Notes under the pieces: model-generated
What the model was told of the DNA's origin: nothing
What the model saw: only the letters and a program-made list of their open reading frames with translations
The model's database searches: none
Assembly (NCBI RefSeq): GCF_027942865.1
Contig: NC_134524.1
Coordinates: forward strand, 2,764,536 to 2,828,535
Direction of reading: 5' to 3'
Length of the DNA: 64,000 nt
Source: Odontesthes bonariensis
Lineage: Eukaryota > Chordata > Actinopteri > Atheriniformes > Atherinopsidae
Made by a program: the position numbers and the translations under genes
Shown: positions 32,311 to 44,025 of the stretch, in pieces
How positions within the stretch are numbered: the first letter of the stretch is position 1
Layout: the number at the start of each line of letters is the position of its first letter

Positions 32311-32769
32311 CTCTCTCTCTACTCTATATGTAGTGTATGTATATACACACATATCCAACAGAACAATTTTTGCTAGTTTTATGTACATTTATGTGCAGGA
32401 GTCCACACGCATATAGTCAAAGAGGTTATTGCTGCTCAGCACACAAAGCTGAAAATGAAGCTTCTCTTCAGAGTGAACCAAGGCCAAAATGATTCAACAA
32501 AACAAACTAGATCTTAAAGCTTTGGGGCTAGTGGTGCTCACGGTGTGGTACACACTATTTTGTAGGAAATATTTCATTTCTTCCTAAAAGCTCTCCATAG
32601 CTGCTGCCGATCACCGAAAGACCGAGAAAAAAACTCTCCTAGTTACGGTTACTATGGCTACTACAGCCAATCACAATGTACTCCCATTCAAGCCCACAGC
32701 CATATACTGTGACGTAATCAGCAGGCGACGGAAGCCGAGCCGATTCGACCAAACAATGCGTTCTGCGCT
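32311..32769. other. Spacer, no gene seen
   Basis: No domains, RNA structures or element ends were recognised. Confidence 0.5.
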
Positions 32770-33361
32770 TCGGAACATCTGGTAGCATAGCAACAGAAAG
32801 CTGCATGCAGGTGAGTCCAGAAAAGAATGAATTTAGCGGTCAGACGTTAGCAGAAATGTCTTCAGAGTGCTCTGTGTCATTGGTTTGATTCCTGCTGCTG
32901 GACACGGGCAGTCAGAACATGCAGCAGAGAGTAAAAAGTTCAGATAACCTGGCTGCTATTCACTGTTAGCCCGGCCTGCTAACGCTAAAGCTAATGCTAA
33001 CCGTTACAGCGTTAAACCATCCCAGAAACACAACCTCAGCTATTGATTTCAATAAGCCGGCCAGATGGCCAAATAAAATGGAGCTTTATCCTTTTAGCTG
33101 TGTGTGAAACATACTTCTGGGCCCTTTTCTTCCTCTTTTCTAACCTTTTGGGGCACTTTTTGACCATCCTGTCACATTTCCCACTAAAGCTGCAGTTTTC
33201 TTAACTTCTTTCTGTAGTTTTGCTGAAATCTTTTGTGATTTAAAAAGTTTGATGATCAATGTCAAATGTAGAATGGTCTTTCCAGACTTATCTGAGCATC
33301 ATTTGGCTTTTTGATAGAAGTGTGCAGCCAAAACATGTGATTTGATGTGTTTAACGTACAC
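32770..33361. repeat. Inverted arm (partner 24845-25433)
   Basis: Reverse complement of the left arm with a few substitutions. A 380-bp stretch without recognisable content follows (33362-33743). Confidence 0.85.
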
Positions 33362-34343
33362 AATATGCCATATTTCATGATTAGATGTTAAAATGGGACT
33401 TAATTCTGCTCAATATAAAGAGTTTAAGTTGTGTGAAGAGGAGTCATAGCATTATTATAAAGACTTGTGGGTGATCCAGGAAAGTATCACAGGAGCAGTA
33501 GAAATCCAGTTCTCCTCAGTATCAGTGTGTGATTTCTCAGATTTACACTCAGAAGCCCATTAAAAGACAGTCTGACTGTCCTCTTCAGAAGTGTCTCATG
33601 AAAGCTTCATTATTCACTTTCCTTTACATATCCAATATTTTCTGTTATCCACGAACCAACAAGGACTGAGCACATGATAAAAAGGTTCTGGAAATGAGAA
33701 CAGGTTTAGAAACGGAGAGAATCTGAACCTCAGTCTTTGGGATTAGGGCCCGACCGATATGTTTTTTTCAGGGCCGATACCGATAATTATGGAAATGGGA
33801 GGCCGATAACCAGCGGCGTCGAACAGGGGGGAAAAGTCAGACTGATTCACAGGGTCCAGCCTACAGGGGGGGGCCCTAAGGGAAATTTTCTTCTTCTTTC
33901 GTTTTTTAAAAATCATTTTTTAAATAATATCAATATATGTTGGTAATTTATAAAAATCCAATGTTCTCTGGAAATACATCTGTTGAAATGTATATCCCAG
34001 CCTGCAAATAGGCTATAATCTATATCAGACACCCCCATTATCAGTGCGCATTGGTTTAGTCCGCCCTCTGGCGGACTTTTGAATGTACATGCGCCATAAA
34101 TTTCACTCACTTCATTATTAGGCATTAAACGCTGCAGCCGGCATATGAAAGATGTCATCCAAATAAAAATCAGGCTTTCAGAAAAGAAAAGAAAGGCAAG
34201 AGAGAAAAAATGAAGGAAAGCAACTGCTTACTGATTTCTTTCCCAAGAAAGGTGAGCCCAAATGTCAAAATTACAGCCTACAGTAACTGATTATCCCATT
34301 CACCTTCCATTGCATAGCCTACCACGGTGATACCAGCCATAGC

Positions 34344-35875
34344 CGTAGCCAGCTATGAGGAAAGCGAGGTCTGGACCTCGGCAATTTTCAGGGATTTTTT
34401 TATTTATTTATTTTTTTAATCTCGGTTTTCGCATACACGTTTCAATTGACGTTTGTGTTGACATCACTTTCGTGAATGTGTGACTGCGTCGTACCATTTG
34501 AAAGGTCTGTTTCTGCCCTTTCCAACGGTGTGTATAACACGTGTAAGTACCGTCAACATAGTAGCTGCATACCAGTAATCAGTAATAGAAAAATTGGACG
34601 AATTTGATGAACGATTTCCTCGGCCACTCTGCAGTGCAGCGGCGATTGCTATATACTGACGGAAAGCTCAGCTCGAGCTCTTTAGAATGATATGATTGTT
34701 ATATCGATGTCATGTATGGTTCATGAATAAAGAAGACAGCACCTTGTTATAGCAATGCACATTTATGTAGGCTGGAGACTGTTTTTCACATCCAATTTAG
34801 TAATGAATTCAATATAGCCCATAAATCTTTATAAGTTGTTTAGCAACAGCTATAGCCTACAACATGCATCTATCCATCTATATTTAACTCTATTTTTTAT
34901 ATTGGTTAGTTAGCCTTACTCAATAGCCGCTTTGGGACTGTAGGAACCTTTGGCAGTTCTAATAACCTTTTAATCCGCGGGGCCGTTTTCTCCCGTGTTC
35001 GGACATACAGGAACTCGGGGCTTTCTCCCTCAGTTCCTATAACTATTTAGCTCCTTCTCCGAGGTCGGGTCTTTTCATAGTTCTATAGAACTAATCTGAC
35101 GGAGGTGTGTGGTGGTCGGTAGCTACGCCCCATGTCATGCTATCACGGCTGAAATGTCTCCTCATATGACACAGACACAACCGGCGGGTGTTTAATAAGT
35201 TAAACTTACATTGGTCTCATTTGTCTGCAGCGCTCTGCTCTCCTTTCTTCCTTCGTGAAATAAAAAAGTATCTCTCCAGACTCTCTCTCTGTGAGCTTTT
35301 CCAGCCTCGATATTAGACGCCTGATGTGATTGTCCATGATTAATATCACCATCATGCAGACCATAAACACGATGGCCTCCCCGCGCTCCATATTAGCTTC
35401 TTGGTGGTGTTTTTTCTACTCTCCTTACTTTTACCGTTTTGTTTTGTGTTTGAATGTAGCGCTAAACGGCTAACGGCTAACACGTCACTGAAGCAGACGG
35501 CTGCACGTGACGCATCAGTCCCTATCAGGTCCCGACTCATGTGCGAATGCAGACTGAAACAGTTCCGCTGGGGAAGGATAGTTATCAGAACGAAATTTGA
35601 GGAGGGTAGTTCTGATAACTACTTTCTTAGAACTGTCTGTCCGAAAGCGGCTTATGCCTGGCCAAATGGCCTTTGCTTGTACCAAACATTTGTAAAGGCT
35701 TGCATTGGGAAATAATCAGGTTCTTTTTAGCTATGGGTTCTTGTTACATTATAATGGTTTCTTTTGCTACTAGCCTCAATGTGCAACACTGCTATATATT
35801 AAAAACTATATAATTTAAAATATATATATTGTAAAAAATATGGGACCTCACCTATTCCTAAATCCTGGCTACGGC
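34344..35875. mobile_element. Element 3 with GCCGTAGCCAG ends, nested in element 2
   Basis: The left end GCCGTAGCCAG at 34343-34353 faces CTGGCTACGGC at 35865-35875, with GAGGTC/GACCTC near both ends. The target duplication was not resolved and the superfamily is unassigned. Confidence 0.55.
34927..35657. mobile_element. Element 4 with AGCCGCTTTCGGACAG ends, nested in element 3
   Basis: The left end AGCCGCTTTGGGACTG faces the right end CTGTCCGAAAGCGGCT. The same terminus occurs at 19376. Short frames inside have no recognisable domain. Confidence 0.6.
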
Positions 35876-36104
35876 CCTGATAGCAGCCGAAGTCAAATAA
35901 TTCAAAAACAATCTCTCATTTTGTTGGCTACCACATAATTGTGAAATAGAAGCCATATTTGTCTTAAATGTATTTATTTTTGTAATAACTATTAGCCAAT
36001 ACAAGTGTCCCAAAAGCCTAACATAGGGTCGATGTTGGTTCAAATATGCATGGTAGTGGTTGTTCCTGGGGCCCCAAATTTGGTGCCACGCCCCTGCCGA
36101 TAAC

Positions 36105-37270
36105 CGATATGTGCAACCGATAAATAGAAACATTATTCACGATAAATTAAGAATAGCATGCCCTGACACAAACTTTCATATCCATTAAGTCTTTTTAATT
36201 GTAAAAATGAAAAGTGCAGGGAGCTGCCAGCAGCATTTGTAAAATAAAGCCAAACATAACTTATAAAATAATAATATAAATACATAATTATCAATAAAAA
36301 AATAAATCACTCTCTGCTTTGAGAATACTTGAATATATGCTATTTTTATATTAAGAAGTAATAGAAAATGAACTGACTGAGAACTAAAAAGCAAGTGTAG
36401 GGAGCTGCAGCATTTTTAAACAGTAAAATAAACATAAACATCCCTGTACAACTTTACAATGAACCATCTGAGTCGCGTCGCGTACGGCTTCATGAAGTTG
36501 TTCACCTAACACCATGGCTGTTAGCACAAGCCTGCTAGCTACTTGGTGGTGGTGTGACGGCCTGTCTGGCTACCCGTAACAAGATGTTACTCCAGATGTT
36601 TGAAACGCAGCGACTGGCCAAAACTTAATTCTATTAAAGTTAAGTAAGAGGGACATTACGACCAATCACCGCTGGTTCTGACGTGCTGGGTAACCAGTTG
36701 TTACGGAACAAGATAGGCTCTCACACCGGCAGGCTACCAAGTAGCTAGCAGGCTTGCGCTAACACATGGTTAGTCTCAGGAACAAACACAAACACGTTTT
36801 ATTTGGTCTCCATTGACCATGGCTTTCAGTCCACCTTTCGTGTAGAACTACAGACACGTTCACGTTTCCATGTGGGGGTTTAAAAATGACCGTACACTAT
36901 GCTGAGACTGCTTTATGGACAGCCGTTTCAGTGAGGAGTATTCGCCGTCATTCTGGCTATCCTTACGTGAGCTAAAGGTTTGCGTCGTTACACAGATCAA
37001 ATGGACCATTTTCACTAGTTGTATACACTAATAAAGACGTTGTGGTGCCGTGCTTTTGCAACGTTGGTGTGTTTGTGACTTATTGCAGGGGATAAGGCTT
37101 CGTATATGCTTACCTTGAAGGGAGTTTGTTCTCTCTGCTTCAAGTAGTACTGCCACCACCGCGGCCCAACTTGCGGATATAAACTTATCGGTGGAAATTT
37201 ACGGAAAGTATGGCCGATGCCGATATCCCCAAAATGCTAAATATCGCCCCGATATATCGGTGGGGCCTTA
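36105..37270. other. Remainder of hAT element 1, no gene
   Basis: Right part of the outer hAT element. A/T-rich, with inverted GTAGCTAGCAGGC/GCCTGCTAGCTAC stretches near 36527 and 36740; no coding sequence. Confidence 0.6.
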
Positions 37271-37308
37271 TTTGGGATGATATTGGGACCCTTTCCTCAA
37301 ACAGGATC

Positions 37309-39838
37309 ATTGTCTTAATGTAGTAAAATGATTTAAGTTGATGGTGTTCCACTGACTCAGATGAGATTTATGGGATATTGCACACAGTGGCTGTCGGTCT
37401 ACAGAGTTATTATTACATTTTTTTTCTGAATTTGATCAAAAAGCTACAAATATTTTGAACTGTGACCTTAGTGGGTCTTTAAAGAAGCATTTTAAAGTTC
37501 ACAGGGATTTAAATAAAAAGCACAGTAATGAGTTTAATGGAATGTGACTGGATGGTTAAAAACTGTGCAGACCAGAATGGAGCAGAACCAGGAGCAGAAC
37601 CAGGAGCTGAACCAGGAGCAGAACCAGGAACTGAACCAGGAGCTGAACCAGGAGCAGAACCAGGAGCAGAACCAGGAGCAGAACCAGGAGCAGAACCAGG
37701 AGCAGAACCAGGAGCAGAACCAGGAACTGAACCAGGAACTGAACCAGGAGCTGAACCAGGAGCAGAACCAGGAGCAGAACCAGGAGCAGAACCAGGAGCT
37801 GAACCCGGAGCTGAACCCGGAGCTGAACCCGGAGCTGAACCCGGAGCTGAACCAGGAGCTGAAGCAGGAGCTGAAGCAGGAGCTGAAGCAGGAGCTGAAC
37901 CCGGAGCTGAACCCGGAGTTGAAACAGGAGCAGAACCAGGAGCAGAACCAGGAGCTGAACCAGGAGCAGAACCAGGAACTGAACCAGGAGCTGAACCAGG
38001 AGCAGAACCAGGAGCAGAACCAGGAGCAGAACCAGGAGCAGAACCAGGAGCAGAACCAGGAACTGAACCAGGAACTGAACCAGGAGCTGAACCAGGAGCT
38101 GAACCAGGAGCAGAACCAGGAGCTGAACCAGGAGCTGAACCCGGAGCTGAACCCGGAGCTGAACCAGGAGCTGAAGCAGGAGCTGAAGCAGGAGCTGAAC
38201 CCGGAGCTGAACCCGGAGCTGAACCCGGAGTTGAAACAGGAGCAGAACCAGGAGCAGAACCAGGAGCTGAACCAGGAGCTGAACCAGGAGCAGAACCAGG
38301 AGCAGAACCAGGAGCAGAACCAGGAGCAGAACCAGGAGCAGAACCAGGAGCTGAACCAGGAGCTGAACCAGGAGCAGAACCAGAACCAGGAGCTGAACCA
38401 AGAGCTGAACCAAGAGCAGAACCCCTCCACCAGGAACAGAGCCGGCTCATCCTCTGGGTCCACCGGGCCACAGGTCAGTGTGGAGGAGGTTTTTATTTTA
38501 TTTCTTATTTATTTGGTTAGGACTCTGCACATTAATCAACATATCAGCAAAGCATCCATGTAAATATGTCTGAGTTAGCACAGCTGCTAAATTTCATCCG
38601 TTGTCCTCAGGCAGGTATCATAAAAACATACAGACAATACACCATGACAAAAAACTAAAGAACAAACAAACAGAAAATCTTTAGAAAGATTCACATCAAA
38701 GTTAAAGGGACAGTTTGCTTCTTCTGACATGAAGCTGTGTAACATCCCATATCAGCAGCATCATTTCTGAACATCTTCTTCCCCCCTGCTGCGTCCTGTG
38801 AGCAGAGTTCCAGCCTCGTTTTGGTGTTGATGAAGGTAGTCCTGCTAGTTTGCTGGGGTCCCGAAAATAAAGCGTTTTGCTTCTCAAAACAATATGCGTT
38901 CCAAAGAGTAATACATTTGCATCACAAAACCCTCCCTCCAGAAAAAGTTACAGCTCACATCGCTTGGCCCTATTTTCTCTCCCTTCGTATCACTGCCTGC
39001 TGTGTAAACCGTGCAGACCGAAGTGCAGCCCGAGCACTCCCCTGCTTCCGAGCAGCAAACACCGTAACAGCTGCGGCTATCGCTAGGTGGCTGTTAGCAT
39101 TGATATGAAGGGAGGCAAAAGTAGTGAGGGATACTCCATCATACTTAGCTGCCTTCCCTCTAATTTTTCATGTGTCTGGACAAACACACCAGCTCCCTGA
39201 GCACACTGAGGAGCACTGTGAGCAGCATCAGATGTGCACGCTGTGGCCACACACCTGTATCACACCTGTTCAAAACCCTGGATCATAGCCAGTTACATGG
39301 CTTATTAAAAGAATCAAATCACAGCAGCAATTTCCATTAGTTTACTTTTAATAAAAGCGATTTGGCCCACTTAAAATGAAAAAGACAAAAATCTTGTTGT
39401 TCATGAGATGTGTAGTATGTTATCTGTTATATGTGAGAGTCATGCTCGCAGCCTGGTTTTGCAGAGTAGACCTTTCTCACTCGAAAAAGAAAAAATCTGA
39501 CCCAGTTTCAGCGCTTGTTCTTCTGTTTGCACTCAGACAGCCATTCCATCCTAAAAGAACCGCATTTCTTTTTTACTTTGGCTCGGTGAGTGGATGTGTC
39601 GCTGGCGCTGCCCCTTCGTTTCGCCATGATAAGGGGTTGCGTCTCACTGTTAGCTAGCTAACAGTGCACGGTGCGTATGGGCAGGGCACATATGCAAGCA
39701 CCATCAATGCTCTGATTGGCTGCATAGCGTAAGTAAGCCGTATCATTGGTAGAATTAATACGTTTATGGTGAATTTTATTTTATGCGCTGCATAGATGTT
39801 CTTGTGCGCTGAGAATGTGCGAGCAGCTCAGAGGGAAC
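37309..39838. repeat. Inverted block, right arm (partner 17190-19375)
   Basis: Matches the reverse complement of the left arm except for the longer 12-bp array and minor indels. The outer end GCAGCTCAGAGGGAACGTTG resembles fish hAT termini. No target duplication was found. Confidence 0.75.
37575..38430. repeat. 12-bp minisatellite, long allele (about 70 units)
   Basis: Tandem GAGCAGAACCAG-type units with variants carrying CTG, CCC and AAG. Higher-order repetition is visible: a roughly 300-bp pattern near 37680-37925 recurs at 37995-38235. Frames of more than 285 codons are open on both strands and are artefacts of the unit length. Confidence 0.95.
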
Positions 39839-39849
39839 GTTGCTTAGCT

Positions 39850-40850
39850 GCACAATCAAAGACGACACGCACCTTTCCAGGCTTGCGGGGATGAGTCACT
39901 GGGTGATGTGGGAGGTACCAGATCTTGCTATCGCTGCGGTCAAGTGACGAAGCTGAGACCTCTTCTGCATAACCTTTGTCGATGGTCGACTTCATCGCCT
40001 CCACATACTTCTCTTTCAGGTCTGCGTTCTTTCTTAGTCTGTGTTCCAGTAATCGTAGTCTGTGTTGCTAAGTTGATGTTGTTTTGTAATGTCACGGTTT
40101 CCTTTTTGAAAGGGATGTCTAAGCTATAGTATGAGCCTTCTTTGGAGAATGAATTTTCCCACAGTTTAATGACTTTGTTGTCATTGATTGATAGATTGTT
40201 CTTGTGTGTGGGGTCATCAAGTTTCCAAAACCTTTCCACCTGAGTTTGCAGGCTATGATCGGGCTTGAGGAAGTAGGCCCTGGCCTTCCTTCTTTCCTTG
40301 CAATCAATTGGTCCATTTATGGCCCAGCCAAGCACCGTTCTGGTAGCATATGGGTCATTATCTCCTCCTACAGGATATTCTTCAGCTCTGAGAAGACGTG
40401 GTACATCTTGTCCAATAACAAGGTGCACATCTTTGGAGTTGACACTGGGAATAGGAATGTCCGCTAAGTGATCCCATCTGGCCGTCTCATCAGGTGTAGC
40501 TAGACGGATAAGTCCTATGTTTAACTTATTTAGTGTTCTCGCACCATTAAGCGTGTACATGCTGCCATCGTGCAGTGAGTCTATCTCAAGCTCCACACTT
40601 CCAGTAAATATTCCTTCTCGACTGCCTCCTACTGTATCAAGGTCTAACCTGGCAGGCTTGCCCTTAACTTTGAGTTTCTTGGTGAGTTCTTCCGACACTA
40701 AACTGGTGTTGGCTCCTGGATCGAGTAATGCGTATGTGACAGAACTGATGCTGCTAGCCTTGCTTCTAACCACAACAGGAACAATAGGTAAGCAAACCTT
40801 ACCATTTCCTTCCACTGCCCTGTAGGCTAAAAAATATGCTTCTGACAGAA
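39850..40850 (-). pseudogene. BEL/Pao pol fragment (protease region)
   Basis: On the minus strand from about 40815: LLDPGANTSLVSEEL (aspartic-protease-like DxGA motif), then VHLVIGQDVPRLLRAEEYP and TRTVLGWAINGP, the region between protease and reverse transcriptase in BEL/Pao elements. It breaks off before the RT. LTRs are absent. It belongs to a different lineage from the complete element at 50182. Confidence 0.82.
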
Positions 40851-41235
40851 ATTCTGAAAGTTAGCCGCCGCAGACTTTGTGTCTTTGTGGGCGAAATACT
40901 TGTTGTAGACTAACTATTTTACTGGAGAACATTAATTGGATCCTTGCCAACGTGACAGGACCGTTTTTATTGGAATTGTTTCTTTTCTTAGAATACTGTG
41001 AGGCTTTATAGGTGACTTTGACACTTTTTTTTTTGTTGCGACTGGTTTTACATGAGTGTTAACTGCGTCCACAGTTCTGATTGTATCCTGGATACATCAT
41101 TGGAATCACAAGACCCTTAGCTTTCCAACAGTATATAACATATGTAGGTACATATAAAGGCGGGCTGAGGAAAACCCCGGATTTGCGCTGAAGTGTGCAA
41201 CGTCCCGCCGGCGGGACATAAAAACGTTAAGGGGT
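40851..41235. mobile_element. Right end of a TTAA-targeting (piggyBac-like?) element
   Basis: The sequence ends CCGCCGGCGGGAC, then AAAACGTTAAGGGG and TTAA at 41232-41235. The TTAA is also present at the matching place in the other copies (8617 region), so it is the target site. The left end was not found. Confidence 0.5.
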
Positions 41236-41519
41236 TAATAAATGTTCCATTTGCTCAGTTTGTGTTTTTCCTGGTTAAAAACAGCAAAGTGTTTCCTGGT
41301 TTCATCTCCTCTCTCTGAGCTGCAGATCCAGATGTGCTCAGACTCAACGTGCTGCAGGCTGAATGATCTGCTGGAAGAAAATCAGCGGGCAGATTGTTGT
41401 GGTGGGACTTTTTCTGGCTCTGTCTGCAGATTTGAGAGGTTCAGGAGCTAATCTTCATTTTGTGTTTAAAGTCTCTGGGTTACTCTGGGTTACATGAATT
41501 GAACCTGGTGGTGGTAATA

Positions 41520-41667
41520 TTCATATCTCTATGTGGCCCTGCGATGGACTGGCGGCCTGTCCAGGGTGTACCCCGCCTCTCGCCCATTGACTGCTGGGAT
41601 AGGCTCCAGCCCCCCCGCGACCCGATCGACGGATTCAGCGGTATAGATAATGGATGGATGGATGGGT
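41520..41667 (+). mobile_element. L2-like LINE 3' tail with target duplication
   Basis: Contains GCGATGGACTGGCGGCCTGT and ends in GATGG repeats. GGTGGTAATATT occurs on both sides (about 41507 and 41665). Same family as 59008-59399. Confidence 0.8.
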
Positions 41668-41904
41668 GGTAATATTCTGGGTCTTTAATGGTTAGATGAC
41701 AGGTTTGTAGAGTTGTTTTAACAAAGAGAAACAGGTTGAGTTAAAATGGACTGTGTTTCCCTGATGGCTGTTGAGCTGAATGGCTGCAGACCTCTGAGTT
41801 GTAAGCTGGAACAGAGGCTTAGTGTAAAGAATGTCATGTATTACCACCGCTGTTACTTTTATTCCTTTAAACCAGCGGTTCTCTCTTCCCCCCCCCCCCC
41901 CCCC
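41667..41904. other. Intronic or spacer sequence ending in a C-run
   Basis: No gene. A run of about 22 C residues (41889-41910) marks the junction with the RTE-like LINE. Confidence 0.5.
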
Positions 41905-43192
41905 CCCCCCACCCTTCCACTGCACTCATCTCTGGGCCTTCTTCCTTAGGTCTTGCCGGCTGTTGCCTATGCTCCTCATCTCCTCCTCTGTGTCTGTTCT
42001 CCAGCTGTTTTTTGGCCTTCCTCTCTTTCGTTTACCCTGTGGATTCCAGGTTAGTGCCTGGTTTGTGATGCTGGATGGTGTCTTCCTAAGGGTGTGCCCT
42101 ATCCAAGACCATTTCCTCTTGAGGATCTGGCTTCCCACCGGGTTTTGTCCTGCTCTATCCCACAGCTCCAGGTTGCTGATCTTGTCTGACCACTTAATCT
42201 TAAAGATCCTTCTCAGACAAGTGTTTATAAATGTTTGTATCCTGTGTTGTGTTGTTTTTGTGGTTCTCCATGTCTCGGATCCGTAGAGCAATACTGACTT
42301 GACATTGGAGTTGAAGATCCGGAGTTTGGTGGCTATGCGAATCACTCTGGAGGCCCAGACGTTCCTAAGCATGATGAAGGCTGCTCTTGCTTTCCCTATC
42401 CTGGCTGTTACATCCCTATCCGTGCCCCCCTGCCGGTCAACCACACTTCCCAAGTACACAAAGGACTCTGTCTCCTTCACCTCTTCCCCTCCAATTGTGA
42501 CTGGTGTGCTGTTTGTAATGTTAATCTTCATGAGTTCAGTCTTCTTTTTGCTGATCTTGAGTCCTGTACTGATTGATGTTGTCCAGATGGGCTGTTTTAT
42601 CTTGCATTTGTTTGTGGTTGTGTGAGAGGAGTGCCAGGTCGTTGGCAAAATCTAAATCCTCCAGCTGTATCCAAAGTGTCCACTGGATCCCATTTCTCCC
42701 TCCTCTAGTAGTAGTCCTCATAATCCAGTCAATAACCAGTATGAAAAGAAATGGCGACAGTAAACATCCCTGACGTACTCCTGTCTTCACATTAAAGCTC
42801 TCTGTTAGCTGTCCTGCATGGGCTACTCTGCATTTCATGTCCTTATATGTGTTCCGGATTAGAGATACAAACTTCTCTGGTATCCCGTAGTGCCGCAGCA
42901 ACTTCCACAAGGTGTCTCTATCTATGCTATCAAAGGCCTTCTCGTAGTCTATGAAATTGATGTAGAGAGGAGAGTTCAATTCAGTGACTGTTCTATTATG
43001 ATGCGTAGGCTGGCAAACTGGTCAGCACAGGACCTGTTCTTCCGGAAACCTGCCTGTTCATCTCGCAGCTTGACATCCACTACATCCCTCATTCTCTCCA
43101 GGACAATTCTGTTGAACACTTTCCCTGCTGTTGACAGTAGCATAATCCCTATAGTTGTTACACTTACCAAGATACCCCTTCTTCGGTAGTTT

Positions 43193-43873
43193 TAAGGCTC
43201 TAGCATGGTTGCCGCGTCTGCTCGCGCGAGCGGTGTTGATGACGTCACGAGTTCGTGCCCGCCATAGGACCCTATATAGTGGCGCAAGTTGTTGCGCGCC
43301 AGTAGTTGCAATTTTCTCCGTCACAGAGGTGGCGCTGCTACGTGAAGGTTACCTCTACTCTACAACCACGAAAGGGGAGAAGAAAACAATGCCGCTGTCA
43401 AGAGCAGGAATACTGTAATTAATGATACTGCGGCAGTTTTCGGATCATTTTAATTTTTTAATTCAGTTAAAAGAGGTGAAGGTTTGAAGCCCCCGGCATC
43501 AACAGAGTCTCTGCCCTCTTCTTTGCCTTCACGTATCTGTCCCGTAGCTTCTTCCACACATTCTTACAGAACTCTCCCTCTTTCCCCAAAGTTCTGCCAA
43601 TCTCTGTGCACCAGTTTGGGGAGTTTACGTGCTCCCTGTGCTGTTTCACTGCAGTTTCGTACAGCTGCTGTACAAACGCACCTCCCCACTTAGCCTGGTC
43701 TCACATCGGTCCATCCGGTTCGTTGTGCTCGGCGCCGCCAAGTTACAAAAATCGACTGGTGCACGACACCGCGCTGCGCCGTCTTTTCAAGGGAAGCGCC
43801 AGGCCTGAAACGTCATTTTGACGTCACGGTGCGACACCGCCGTGACAGACGCGGCAACCATACTACCGCCTTA
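43193..43873 (-). mobile_element. Harbinger-like non-autonomous element with MADF remnant
   Basis: Termini TAAGGCTCTAGCATGGTTGC and TAAGGCGGTAGTATGGTTGC (right end reverse-complemented) sit at TTAA/TTA sites, consistent with a PIF/Harbinger 3-bp target. On the minus strand, NSPNWCTEIGRTLGKEGEFC and KNVWKKLRDRYVKAKKR form a MADF/Myb-like DNA-binding domain, the usual second protein of Harbinger elements. No transposase is present. Confidence 0.7.
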
Positions 43874-44025
43874 ACGAGTATGCCCTCCCTCCACTCCAGG
43901 GGAACATGCTCCTCTTCCCAAATCCTACTGAAAAGGCTGTGCAGTATGTTGACTGAGCTCACTATGTCCGCCTTGAGGGCCTCTGCTGGTACTTCATCTG
44001 GTCCTGCTGACTTCCCGTTCTTTAG

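Larger units (their letters stand above)
33803..36104. mobile_element. hAT element 2, nested in element 1
   Basis: Element 33811-36096, left end CAGCGGCGTCGAAC, right end reverse complement CAGGGGCGTGGCACC, with 8-bp target duplications CCGATAAC at 33803-33810 and 36097-36104. It interrupts element 1 within its subterminal CCGATA repeats. Confidence 0.88.
33736..37278. mobile_element. hAT element 1 (outer), containing nested elements
   Basis: Element 33744-37270 with termini TAGGGCCCGACCGATAT and TAAGGCCCCACCGATATAT (right end reverse-complemented). 8-bp target duplications TTTGGGAT lie at 33736-33743 and 37271-37278. About 1.2 kb of its own sequence remains once nested element 2 is removed; no transposase was seen. 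Confidence 0.92.

Noticed and set aside
35206-35715. Short open frames inside nested element 4
   Set aside because: No recognisable domain, start context or splice sites; both strands are open by chance.
37509-38563. Open frames of over 285 codons on both strands (APGS, EPGA, QEQN, WFCS repeats)
   Set aside because: They are produced by a 12-bp minisatellite with no stop in most frames; no start context, no non-repeat domain, and the partner array has a very different length.
17190-39838. One giant palindrome centred near 28.5 kb
   Set aside because: The inverted pairs have different centres and their intervening sequences do not match, so they are separate events.
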